Shown here in pieces: positions 28,779 through 36,598 of a DNA stretch of 64,000 nucleotides. The notes beneath the pieces are model-generated. The model was given only the letters and a program-made list of their open reading frames with translations, searched no databases and was not told where the DNA came from. Location of the stretch: the NCBI RefSeq assembly GCF_943736995.1, contig NZ_CALSFT010000002.1, forward strand, positions 1,178,001-1,242,000, read 5' to 3'. Source of the DNA: Sporosarcina sp. Marseille-Q4943 (lineage in GTDB: Bacteria; Bacillota; Bacilli; Bacillales_A; Planococcaceae). A program made the translations under genes and the position numbers. Position 1 is the first letter of the stretch. The number at the start of each line of letters is the position of its first letter.

Positions 28779-28875
28779 CTTTTAAAAATAGGAAAGAAAA
28801 CTTATGAACTTAATATAGTTCTTCTTCCTAAGTCCAATCAATAAAGTGTAGAATAGGGGATAGGGAGTTGAATAT

Positions 28876-29166
28876 ATGAATGTTATGATTATCAGCTGGA
28901 TCATATTTATATCAATCTGGTCTTTTATCACAATGGGATATGATAAGAAGCAATCGAAGAAGCGTCGGCGCAGGGTGCCTGAGAAGACATTATGGCTACT
29001 TGCCATCGTCGGTGGTGGTATCGGTTCGTATTTGGGCATGATGGCATTCAGCCATAAAACGCGCCACACAGAATTCCGGATAGGCTTTCTGCTGCTCGCA
29101 TTAATCTACATAGGAGTCATCATCTACCTGCTAGGCATTGATCCATTCGGTGGAAATAGTGCATAA
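28876..29166 (+). CDS. ysdA: DUF1294 family membrane protein, YsdA-like
   Basis: A 96-residue protein with an N-terminal membrane helix (3-21), a very basic stretch (DKKQSKKRRRRVPEK), a GGGIGSYLGMMAFSHKTRH segment diagnostic of DUF1294, and a second hydrophobic stretch (about 70-88). Function unknown. In B. subtilis ysdA follows rplT, as here. Confidence 0.85.
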   Translation: MNVMIISWIIFISIWSFITMGYDKKQSKKRRRRVPEKTLWLLAIVGGGIGSYLGMMAFSHKTRHTEFRIGFLLLALIYIGVIIYLLGIDPFGGNSA

Positions 29167-29174
29167 ATAAATAA

Positions 29175-29201
29175 GAAAAGCCCGCTATGTTAACGGGCTT
29201 T
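29175..29201. terminator. Bidirectional terminator between ysdA and ysdB
   Basis: AAAAGCCCG and CGGGCTTT pair around an eight-base loop, with A- and T-runs on either side. Part of the stem codes for the last residues of ysdB. Confidence 0.8.
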
Positions 29202-29573
29202 CATCAACGCTTCAATTGGGTTTTTCCAACTGACTTCAGCTTTCGGATAATTGGAAGTGATTTCGGAAGACAAGAAATGAAAATCATCTTTTGTAAACCC
29301 TTGAAGCTTCGTTTCATCTTTCACCCAAACGAAAATAGAAACGACATCAAAGGAGTCTTCCGTAGTCCCTAAATATTTTTCACCTTCAAAGAGGGCACCT
29401 TTATATGTGATAAAGAAGTTCTTCCTAACATTTTTTACATCATCATAGAAGTAATATTGCTCTTGTTCATACGCCTCGTCCAATTTCCGTTTCGGATCCA
29501 GTAAATAGCGGATACCGCGATAAAATAAATAGACGATGAATGCAATGATGACAAAGCGGATCAACAATCCCAT
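29190..29573 (-). CDS. ysdB: Sigma-W pathway protein YsdB
   Basis: A 127-residue protein with one N-terminal membrane helix (about 3-20), YRGIRYLLDPKRKLDEAYEQEQYYFYDD, then a soluble domain. It matches YsdB, a protein affecting the sigma-W envelope-stress response in B. subtilis, and sits at the same rplT-ysdA locus, but here on the opposite strand to ysdA. A close match to a sigma-W promoter lies 40-67 bases upstream of its start. The ribosome site is GAGGGGATG. Confidence 0.85.
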   Translation of the reverse strand: MGLLIRFVIIAFIVYLFYRGIRYLLDPKRKLDEAYEQEQYYFYDDVKNVRKNFFITYKGALFEGEKYLGTTEDSFDVVSIFVWVKDETKLQGFTKDDFHFLSSEITSNYPKAEVSWKNPIEALMKAR

Positions 29574-29612
29574 AACAGCATCCCCTCACAAAAATAGATA
29601 TAGTCTTCTACT

Positions 29613-29640
29613 TATACGCACGAGATTCAGTTTGGTTTCA
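29613..29640 (-). promoter_or_regulatory. Sigma-W-type promoter of ysdB
   Basis: On the minus strand TGAAAC is followed after exactly 16 bases by CGTATA, matching the sigma-W consensus TGAAAC-N16-CGTA. It lies in the gap shared with the divergent dUTPase gene. Confidence 0.75.
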
Positions 29641-29668
29641 AGATATTTACGCTTTTGGAGGTTTTTTA

Positions 29669-30154
29669 ATGGAATTGACGAAATTATTCACGATGCAGCG
29701 GGAACTGGATGCGTACATCCAAAAGAAACAATTCGTAAGCAATGATGTTTTCAAAGAAAAAGGGCTGGCTCTTCTCGTCGAACTTGCAGAATTGGCCAAT
29801 GAGACAAGGTGTTTTAAGTTTTGGAGTTCAAAGGGACCATCTGAGCGAAAAGTTATATTGGAGGAATATGTAGACTCGATTCATTTTCTTCTATCTTTAG
29901 GAATCGAAAAAGGTTTAGATACGTTGAAAGTGTGGCCAGAAGGCGAAGTGGAAGGGGATTTGACTGACGTCTTCATGCAAACAATGTCCGCTATCCAAAA
30001 ATTTATGATGCACACAGATAAGGAAAGCTATGAAAACATATGGATTCACTATGGAGCAATAGCAAACCGAATCGGTATTTCCTATATTGAAATAATGGAT
30101 GCGTATTTGGAAAAAAACGAAGAAAATTATAAGCGCCAGCAAACCGGTTACTGA
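29669..30154 (+). CDS. dUTP diphosphatase, all-alpha (MazG-like) type
   Basis: A 161-residue helical protein of the dimeric dUTPase family (related to MazG). The metal/nucleotide residues lie in LLVELAELANETRCFKFW and LEEYVDSIHFLLSLGIEKG. It hydrolyses dUTP to dUMP, keeping uracil out of DNA and feeding dTMP synthesis. Start ATG is preceded by GGAGG. It diverges from ysdB. The B. subtilis relatives are mostly phage-borne or YosS-like trimers, so the enzyme class here differs, though all-alpha dUTPases are common in Planococcaceae and staphylococci. Confidence 0.82.
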   Translation: MELTKLFTMQRELDAYIQKKQFVSNDVFKEKGLALLVELAELANETRCFKFWSSKGPSERKVILEEYVDSIHFLLSLGIEKGLDTLKVWPEGEVEGDLTDVFMQTMSAIQKFMMHTDKESYENIWIHYGAIANRIGISYIEIMDAYLEKNEENYKRQQTGY

Positions 30155-30239
30155 ATATTTAATAGAAAAATAAATTAAGATTGACAGAAGGAACTAAGAA
30201 AAATAATATAGAGATAAGTAAATAGGAGGAGGCATCACC

Positions 30240-30734
30240 GTGAACGATTGGAGTAAAGAAGACTTTGGTATCAGATTAAAGGCCTTGAGAGAGCAAAGAG
30301 GCCTATCAATGATGGCGTTTGGAGCGGCAATCGGCACATCCGCCAGTAGAATCAAAGATTGGGAGAAAGGTAAGAATGCCCCTTCCGCAGCATGGATTGC
30401 AAAAATATCCGAGAGATTCAACGTTTCAACAGATGAATTGATTTTGGGAGACCCTAGAACTTCACGTGCATTCACTGCAAGCAGTTCTTCGAATGTTGAT
30501 ATGCTGTATGAACGGCTGCGCGAGAATTTGATCATTGTGAAAGATGGGGATGAGCAGGACGGAAAACTGGATCAGCTTTACAGCTCAATAGATGCAGAGA
30601 ATAAAGAACGTTATCGGAGCGGGAGAGGGAGAAGGCTCGCGGAGCGTGAACTTCTTTCCATTCTGACGGAATTACCGAAGAAGGACGTACTCGAATTATT
30701 GGAGCTTGCAAAAGTAAAGAAACGTTGGCTGTAA
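30240..30734 (+). CDS. XRE-family helix-turn-helix regulator
   Basis: A 164-residue protein. The N-terminal HTH (residues 9-62: LKALREQRGLSMMAFGAAIGTSASRIKDWEKGKNAPS) is typical of Cro/C1-type regulators. A C-terminal region of about 90 residues is unassigned, with a charged, Arg-rich patch (ENKERYRSGRGRRLAERE) and LPKKDVLELLELAKVKKR. GTG 30240 follows AGGAGGAG. It lies five bases before the phosphoesterase gene and is probably in one transcript with it. Target unknown. Confidence 0.75.
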   Translation: MNDWSKEDFGIRLKALREQRGLSMMAFGAAIGTSASRIKDWEKGKNAPSAAWIAKISERFNVSTDELILGDPRTSRAFTASSSSNVDMLYERLRENLIIVKDGDEQDGKLDQLYSSIDAENKERYRSGRGRRLAERELLSILTELPKKDVLELLELAKVKKRWL

Positions 30735-30739
30735 GCTGA

Positions 30740-31603
30740 ATGTCCGTAAGAAAACGAAGAAAACGCCATGGCATCCTGTTATTCTTTATCCTATTATTGC
30801 TGTTTGGACTATATCTTTATAAAGAGAATACGACCTTCGGAGTAACCATGGTAGAAATTGAAGTTAACGGTCTTCCTGAAAGCTTGAATCATTTCCGCAT
30901 TATCCAACTTTCCGATATCCATGATTCGAAGTTTGGTGAAAGCAACTCTGACTTAGTGAATAAAGTGAATGGCTTGTCGCCGGACGCTATTTTCATTACA
31001 GGTGATTTCATTGACCGGAACCGATATGACCTGGATCAGAGTTTAGAAATCGTCAAACAGTTGCAAGATGTAGCGTCTTTTTATTTTGTCACTGGTAATC
31101 ATGAAATTTCTACAAATGACGAAGAGCATATTAAAAATGAGCTGACGGAATTAGGCGTGAAAGTATTATCAAATGAGTCGGTGTTAATTGGTAACGGGGA
31201 AGGTGAACAGATTGCCATCGGTGGCATTGAGGATCCATTGTCCAGCAATCTGGATGAGAAGGAGTATGTTGAACAAGTCATAAATGAAGCATTTCAAGAC
31301 ATTCCGGATGAGATGTTCAAAATCCTGTTATCGCATCGACCCGAACAGTTTAATGTGTACGTTGAACGTCAAATAGATCTCATTTTCAGTGGGCATGCCC
31401 ACGGAGGGCAAATCCGTATTCCAGTCATTGGAGGATTGGTGGCACCGGGGCAAGGATGGTTCCCGAAATACACATCCGGCGTGCATGAACTGGACGGGAC
31501 CATCATGGTCGTAAGCAGAGGTTTAGGCAACAGCCTCGTTCCAGTACGAGTGTTCAATCGCCCTGAAGTGATTGTCGTAACATTGACATCATCAACTAAA
31601 TAG
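30740..31603 (+). CDS. Membrane-anchored metallophosphoesterase, YkuE/YaeI type
   Basis: A 287-residue protein with an Arg/Lys-rich start, one membrane helix (about 12-26) and a calcineurin-like phosphoesterase domain. Metal-binding motifs are visible: QLSDIHD, TGDFIDRN, VTGNHE, LLSHRPE and FSGHAHGGQ. Relatives YkuE (Bacillus) and YaeI (E. coli) act at the membrane, YaeI on lipid-linked UDP sugars. The N terminus with RKRRKRH then a helix suits Tat-like or Sec anchoring. No strong Shine-Dalgarno is seen; translation may depend on the gene just upstream. Confidence 0.82.
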   Translation: MSVRKRRKRHGILLFFILLLLFGLYLYKENTTFGVTMVEIEVNGLPESLNHFRIIQLSDIHDSKFGESNSDLVNKVNGLSPDAIFITGDFIDRNRYDLDQSLEIVKQLQDVASFYFVTGNHEISTNDEEHIKNELTELGVKVLSNESVLIGNGEGEQIAIGGIEDPLSSNLDEKEYVEQVINEAFQDIPDEMFKILLSHRPEQFNVYVERQIDLIFSGHAHGGQIRIPVIGGLVAPGQGWFPKYTSGVHELDGTIMVVSRGLGNSLVPVRVFNRPEVIVVTLTSSTK

Positions 31604-31618
31604 CAAGTAGCTGCACAG

Positions 31619-31648
31619 CGCAAAGGAGATTTCTTCTTTGCGTTTTTT
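31619..31648 (+). terminator. Terminator after the phosphoesterase gene
   Basis: CGCAAAG(GA) and (TTC)TTTGCG form a hairpin followed by TTTTTTAATTG. Confidence 0.8.
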
Positions 31649-31671
31649 AATTGTTATCGATATGAAAATAA

Positions 31672-31704
31672 TTGGCGGATGTTGTATGATAGAATAGTAT
31701 ACAA
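31672..31704 (+). promoter_or_regulatory. Promoter with internal inverted repeat
   Basis: TTGGCG (31672-31677) and TAGTAT (31695-31700) are 17 bases apart. TTGTAT (31682-31687) and ATACAA (31699-31704) are complementary arms over the spacer and -10. It is a plausible operator for a redox or MarR-type repressor, with no direct evidence which. Confidence 0.5.
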
Positions 31705-31734
31705 TTCATAGAATATTTTAACGGGGGTTGTCGT

Positions 31735-32718
31735 GTGAAGGCGGTCATTCATGTAAATGGTCAATTGAAAATTGATGAAATGCAAGAGCCGATTGCTAGG
31801 AATGGTGAAGTCGTCGTTGCATTGCATGCCGCGGGGTTGAATCGGAGGGATATTAAAGTACCCGAACGCCGGGGAAGTGTGGCGGAACCGCTTATACTCG
31901 GTTCCGACGGGGCGGGGGTCATCGAATCAATCGGAGAAGGCGTGGACAACTGGTCGGTTGGTGATGAGGTGATCATTAATCCATCGTTGCGTTGGTTCGA
32001 ACAAAGCGCAGCACCGCCAGAAGGATTCGACATTTTAGGTATGCCTGACCATGGCACGTTTGCAGAGAAAATTGCCATTTCCGCCGATCAGATTGAGAGA
32101 AAGCCTGACAATCTATCAATGGACGAAGCATCTGTACTTGCTTTAGCTGCGTTAACAGGCTATCGAGCCTTATTTACACAAGGTGAATTGAAAAAAGGGG
32201 ATACAGTCTTCATTCCGGGAGCTGGGAGTGGAGTTGCAACATATCTCATCCAGTTCGCCAAAAATACGGGAGCACGTGTTATCGTCAGTTCACGTTCGGA
32301 AGAAAAGCGAAAGAAGGCATTGGAGCTAGGCGCTGATTTGGCGATTGATACGAACGGTGATTGGGCAGAGGCTCTAACGAATGAAACAATCGACCTTGTT
32401 ATCGAGAGCGTCGGAAGGGCCACATTTAACCGTTCGTTAGAATTGCTGAAGCCGGGTGGAAGGATTGTTGTATTCGGAGCAACGACTGAAGATGTGATCG
32501 AGTTGGATCTGCGAAAATTCTTCTACGGTCAATATCAGCTATTCGGCTCCACGATGGGCAGCAGGGAAGAGCTGCGGGCGATGTTGAAGCATGTTGAGGA
32601 ATTTGGAACGAAACCTGTCATTGACAAAGTATACCGTCTAGAAGACGGTTTGGAGGCTTTCCAGGACTTGGAGAGCAGTGAACAATTCGGGAAACTTGTT
32701 TTGCGTATAAAAGAGTGA
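31735..32718 (+). CDS. Zinc-type alcohol dehydrogenase-like oxidoreductase
   Basis: A 327-residue medium-chain dehydrogenase/reductase. The GroES-like domain has AAGLNRRDIKVPERRG and GSDGAGVIESIG; the nucleotide domain has VFIPGAGSGVATYLIQFAKNTGARVI. The structural-zinc Cys cluster is absent and the catalytic-zinc Cys is not at its usual place. This fits the zinc-free quinone oxidoreductase/enoyl reductase branch (B. subtilis YogA-like). Start is GTG after GGGGG. Substrate unknown. It has its own promoter with a candidate operator. Confidence 0.8.
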   Translation: MKAVIHVNGQLKIDEMQEPIARNGEVVVALHAAGLNRRDIKVPERRGSVAEPLILGSDGAGVIESIGEGVDNWSVGDEVIINPSLRWFEQSAAPPEGFDILGMPDHGTFAEKIAISADQIERKPDNLSMDEASVLALAALTGYRALFTQGELKKGDTVFIPGAGSGVATYLIQFAKNTGARVIVSSRSEEKRKKALELGADLAIDTNGDWAEALTNETIDLVIESVGRATFNRSLELLKPGGRIVVFGATTEDVIELDLRKFFYGQYQLFGSTMGSREELRAMLKHVEEFGTKPVIDKVYRLEDGLEAFQDLESSEQFGKLVLRIKE

Positions 32719-32799
32719 GCTAATTGGAATTATGATTATGCAATCATAGTAAAGTTGTTGTTAAGCGTATTGATTAGAGGCATAGAGAAGGGTGTGGCC

Positions 32800-34482
32800 A
32801 TGTTGACGGAAAAAGCAAAACCATTAACGGATTTAGCGATTGCTGCTTCTGCAGTGATGCAGCCGATAGCGGATATCGCAAGAAATGCTGGGATTCCAGA
32901 AGAGGCAGTTGAACCGTACGGAAGGTACAAAGCGAAAATTGATGTGTCAAAATTGTCGACTGCGAAATCCTTCGGTAAAGTCGTGCTAGTGACTGCGACA
33001 AGTCCGACGCCTGCGGGGGAAGGAAAGTCGACAGTGACTGTAGGCCTTGCTGATGCATTGGCACAGTTAGGTGAAAAATCGATGATTGCTTTACGCGAAC
33101 CATCCCTCGGACCGGTCATGGGAGTGAAGGGTGGCGCTGCAGGAGGCGGCTATGCACAAGTTTTACCGATGGAAGAAATCAACCTGCATTTCAATGGGGA
33201 TATCCATGCAATTACGACTGCAAATAATGCGCTTAGTGCAATGATCGATAATCATTTACATCAAGGAAACGCATTGCAAATCGACCCTCGGCGGATCACT
33301 TGGAAGCGTGCTATGGATATGAATGATCGGGCATTGCGCCATATTACAATTGGTCTCGGCGGACCGGGACAAGGTGTGCCGAGGGAGGATGGCTTCGATA
33401 TTACCGTCGCTTCCGAAATCATGGCCGTGTTCTGCTTGGCGACTAGTTTGGCCGATTTGAAGGAACGCTTGTCACAAATGGTGATTGGATATACGTATGA
33501 CAAGGAAGCGGTCACTGTAAGGGATTTGGGTGTTGAAGGAGCTTTGACTTTATTGTTGAAGGAAGCATTCAAACCAAATCTCGTCCAGACGATTGAAGGG
33601 ACGCCTGCTTTGATTCATGGCGGACCGTTCGCAAATATTGCCCATGGCTGCAACTCATTAATGGCAACAAATACGGCTAGACGATTGGCTGATATCGTTG
33701 TAACGGAAGCGGGATTCGGATCAGATCTCGGCGCTGAGAAATTTATGGATATTAAAGCACGTAAAGGCGGCTTTGCCCCGGATGCAGTCGTTCTTGTGAC
33801 AACAATCCGTGCATTGAAAATGCATGGTGGAGTCGCGAAGACGGACCTTGGGAAGGAAAATGTCCAAGCAGTTATGGAGGGCATCGTGAATCTTGAGAAG
33901 CATGTGGAAACCGTCCGATCCTTTGGGGTGCAACCTGTCGTCGCTTTGAACCGGTTCATTACAGATTCTGCGGCAGAGCTTGAATTCATTCTGAAATGGT
34001 GTGCGGGTAAAGGCGTCCGTGCGGCACTGACCGACGTTTGGGGACAAGGCGGCGCAGGAGGTCTGGACTTGGCTAAGCAAGTTCTTGAACTGTTGGAGGA
34101 ACCAAATGATTTTACACCCCTATACGATGTGGAGGAACCCGTCATTGATAAAATTACGGCGATTGTCCAAAAAGCATATGGAGGAAAGGGAGTCATCCTG
34201 ACTGATAAGGCAAAGAAGGATTTATTGCAGATCGAACAGAATGGTTGGGATATCCTGCCTGTCTGCATGGCGAAAACGCAATACTCCTTCTCAGATGACC
34301 CTAAGAAGCTTGGGAGACCAAAAGATTTTACGATTACAATCCGTGAAATCATTCCGAAGCTCGGAGCAGGATTCCTTGTCTGTCTGACGGGAGATATTAT
34401 GACGATGCCAGGATTGCCGAAAAAACCGGCAGCTTTACAAATGGATATCGATGAAAAAGGAAATGCAATCGGATTAATGTAA
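32800..34482 (+). CDS. fhs: Formate-tetrahydrofolate ligase
   Basis: Fhs makes 10-formyl-THF from formate, THF and ATP, feeding one-carbon metabolism. The 560-residue protein has the ATP loop [39 protein letters not shown], and [18 protein letters not shown] 32800 follows AAGGGTG; an upstream in-frame start lacks a ribosome site. B. subtilis lacks Fhs, but Planococcaceae and many other Firmicutes have it. Its terminator palindrome starts 12 bases after the stop and is split by the second IS copy. Confidence 0.95.
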   Translation: MLTEKAKPLTDLAIAASAVMQPIADIARNAGIPEEAVEPYGRYKAKIDVSKLSTAKSFGKVVLVTATSPTPAGEGKSTVTVGLADALAQLGEKSMIALREPSLGPVMGVKGGAAGGGYAQVLPMEEINLHFNGDIHAITTANNALSAMIDNHLHQGNALQIDPRRITWKRAMDMNDRALRHITIGLGGPGQGVPREDGFDITVASEIMAVFCLATSLADLKERLSQMVIGYTYDKEAVTVRDLGVEGALTLLLKEAFKPNLVQTIEGTPALIHGGPFANIAHGCNSLMATNTARRLADIVVTEAGFGSDLGAEKFMDIKARKGGFAPDAVVLVTTIRALKMHGGVAKTDLGKENVQAVMEGIVNLEKHVETVRSFGVQPVVALNRFITDSAAELEFILKWCAGKGVRAALTDVWGQGGAGGLDLAKQVLELLEEPNDFTPLYDVEEPVIDKITAIVQKAYGGKGVILTDKAKKDLLQIEQNGWDILPVCMAKTQYSFSDDPKKLGRPKDFTITIREIIPKLGAGFLVCLTGDIMTMPGLPKKPAALQMDIDEKGNAIGLM

Positions 34483-34493
34483 TCAACTATAAA

Positions 34494-34517
34494 AGGGCTG
34501 CCGTTATAGGCAGCCCT
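34494..34517. repeat. Left duplicated target (fhs/pepF terminator hairpin)
   Basis: A 24-bp copy of the hairpin GGGCTGCC-GTTATA-GGCAGCCC is identical to 36567-36590. On the plus strand it is followed by the IS, so it has lost its T-run for fhs. Confidence 0.92.
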
Positions 34518-34606
34518 CAGACTGTAGACAAAAGGGTTGGAAATCATAGATTTCCAACCCTTTTGCTTAAACATCTACATTTTAACTGTCAGTAGACTGA
34601 AATAAC

Positions 34607-34834
34607 GTTGATTTCCGTTCCGGGCGGACGCTTTCCGGGGGGCTTGCCCTCAGCCAAGCGAACAGCGAAGTGTTCGCTTTGCCGTATTTCTGCGAACTAT
34701 GCAGAAATTAAGGCATCATGCTGCTCCTAACGCTTCGCTTTAGTCGCAAAAGCCGTTCTTCGTAACGGCTCTTCCTGCGGGGTCTTCACGCTGCGCTAAT
34801 CCCCCAGGAGTCGCCGCCCTGCACTCCAATCAAC
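34607..34834 (-). repeat. Expanded palindromic repeat, left arm of IS copy 2
   Basis: The arm is bounded by GTTGATT/AATCAAC with inner GGGCGG/CCGCCC. It is about 100 bp longer than the arms of copy 1. The extra segment, read on the minus strand, holds stems AGCCGT/ACGGCT, a TGCC...GGCA stem enclosing ATTTCTGC/GCAGAAAT, and AGCGAAC/GTTCGCT. Confidence 0.8.
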
Positions 34835-34843
34835 TGGAAATCC

Positions 34844-36239
34844 TTAAGACAGGGGTATCATTTCAGCCTCCATAGCCGGCGCTCTCCACGTCCATCTGGC
34901 CAGTTTCTTCAAATTTATGGCAGCAAAAGTTAGCATCGCCTGCATGGACATTTTTTTAAGTCCCCGGAGGGGTGTCTATCGCATGCCATGCTTTTCTTTT
35001 GCATCAGCAAAGACGCGCTCAATCGTCTCTTTGGGTTTCCCGTATGTTTCCTTAATTTCATGGTTGTGTCGCAAGTCCTCAGCTACATCCAAATAGTCCT
35101 GCCAGATATGCCGTTGAATCATCTTTTGTTGATTCTTACTTTGCGTGCATCGGCCAATCACTGGACACGCGGCACAAATAGAGGCGTCGATGCATTCTGG
35201 CGATATCCTTCCTTCGTTGTTGTTCGGTAGGTAGGCACCTGTCCTTCGGGACAGAGATAGCAGTCGTAATGCTCGTCATAGACATACTCATGTTTTCTGA
35301 AACAGCCTTCCTTCGTCATTGGTCGTTTGTACGGAAGTGCAGGGAGAACGTGATTCTCTAAAAGAAAGTTGGCAATGGCTGGTGTTTTGTATGCTACATC
35401 GGCGGCAACGACGACTGGACGTCCTACCTGGTCGATGATCTTCTGGACTAATGGTTCAAGCATAGTGCTGTCGTGGACATTCCCTGGTGTCACGATATTT
35501 GCAAGTACAAACCCCTTTTCGTACGTGGCAGCGTGAAAAGAATAGGCAAACTGCTTTGTCCTTTCATCTTTAACGAAATAACCACTTTCCGGATCTGTTG
35601 TCGACTCCTTGATTTCCTTGTACTCTTCCTTTTCAGACTTGTGCGGTGGGAACGGCTTTTTTCCATTCTTTTCACGATCCAGGTTGAGCTCCTCTTGGAG
35701 CTTCTTCTCAAACGCCCGCGTCTCTTTACGCACTACCTTCTTTTCAAACTTCCTTTTGTTCGCGCTTGCTTTCACATGGGTCGAGTCAATGAAGACATGT
35801 TCCGGACTGAGAAGCCCACGGTTTGCCACCTCGTTTAGAACTTTATAGAAGATCTGCTCAAATAGATCAGTATCTGCAAATCGACGGACATAGTTCTTCC
35901 GAATGTGGAGAAGTGAGGAACCTCAGTATGAAAGCCGAAGCCTAGGAACCAGCGATAAGCCACGTTCGTTTCAATTTCCTTGATTGTCTGGCGCATGGAG
36001 CGGATACCGAAGGTATACCGAATGAATGTCATCTTGATGAGTACGACAGGATCAATGCTAGGTCGCCCAATGGTTGAATACAGATTTTCAACTAATGGAT
36101 AGATGAAGGAGAAATCAAGGGCCGCATCCAGTTTGCGAACCAGATGGTCCTGAGGAACCAACTGTTCTATTGTTAGCATTTCCAACTGTTCGCGTTCATT
36201 AATTTGATTCTTCGTCATCATATCCATCACCTCATTCAT
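34844..36239 (-). pseudogene. IS1182-family transposase with three lesions
   Basis: The reading frame starts MNEVMDMMTKNQINEREQLEML and would give about 460 residues ending at a TAA at 34844-34846. Comparison with copy 1 shows a one-base deletion near 35895 (after HFSTFG), a second one-base deletion near 35180 (in the CCTTCT stretch) and a TAG at 34976-34978 in place of a Tyr-type codon. Copy 1 is intact at the first two sites, so the two copies died independently. The DDE-type core and the Cys-containing segment before the C terminus remain readable. Confidence 0.85.
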
Positions 36240-36254
36240 TTAATAGGAAACACT

Positions 36255-36488
36255 GTTGATTGGAGCGGAGAGCGGCGACTCCTGCGGGAACAGCACGAGC
36301 TGAAGACCCTGGACTGAGCGAAAGCCGTAACGAAGAACGGCTTTTGCGAGTAAAAGCGTAGCGTTACGAGCATAGGGGTGCTGTCTAATTTCTGCACAAC
36401 CCGCAGAAATTAGACAAATCGAACCCTTCGCTGTTCGATTGGCTGAAGCCGTGCCCGCGGAAAGCGTCCGCTCGCAGCGGAAATCAAC
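36255..36488 (+). repeat. Expanded palindromic repeat, right arm of IS copy 2
   Basis: The arm is bounded by GTTGATT/AATCAAC with inner AGCGG/CCGCT. Its insert has the same four-stem plan as the left arm but different paired bases: GTCTA/TAGAC around ATTTCTGC/GCAGAAAT, and ATCGAAC/GTTCGAT instead of AGCGAAC/GTTCGCT. Confidence 0.8.
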
Positions 36489-36566
36489 ACTTTTAGCTTT
36501 ATCTCTATTTTAAAAGAAAAAGACTGTAGGCAAACCCGGAAATTCAGGGTGTTTGTCTACAGTCTG

Positions 36567-36590
36567 AGGGCTGCCGTTATAGGCAGCCCT
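36567..36590. repeat. Right duplicated target (fhs/pepF terminator hairpin)
   Basis: Identical to 34494-34517. It abuts the pepF 3' end. On the minus strand, the direction of pepF, it is followed by the IS rather than a T-run; the T-run TTTC lies on the plus side. Confidence 0.92.
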
Positions 36591-36598
36591 TTCAAATA

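Larger units (their letters stand above)
34518..36566 (-). mobile_element. IS1182-family insertion sequence, younger copy
   Basis: A 2,049-bp element with perfect terminal inverted repeats CAGACTGTAGACAAA and identical 24-bp target duplications. The single transposase gene is on the minus strand. Each end starts with a terminator-like hairpin. The left one (GGGTTGGAAATC and complement, then TTTTG) is near 34531-34556. The right one, read on the minus strand, is made by AGACTGTAG...CTACAGTCT followed by TTTTCTTTT. Long hairpin arms (34607-34834 and 36255-36488) flank the transposase. The identical duplications show the insertion is much more recent than the copy at 175-1848. Confidence 0.92.

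Noticed and set aside
33615..34574. Open frame of 319 codons antisense to fhs
   Set aside because: It is a mirror of the fhs codon pattern; its product has no recognisable domain and it runs into the IS end.
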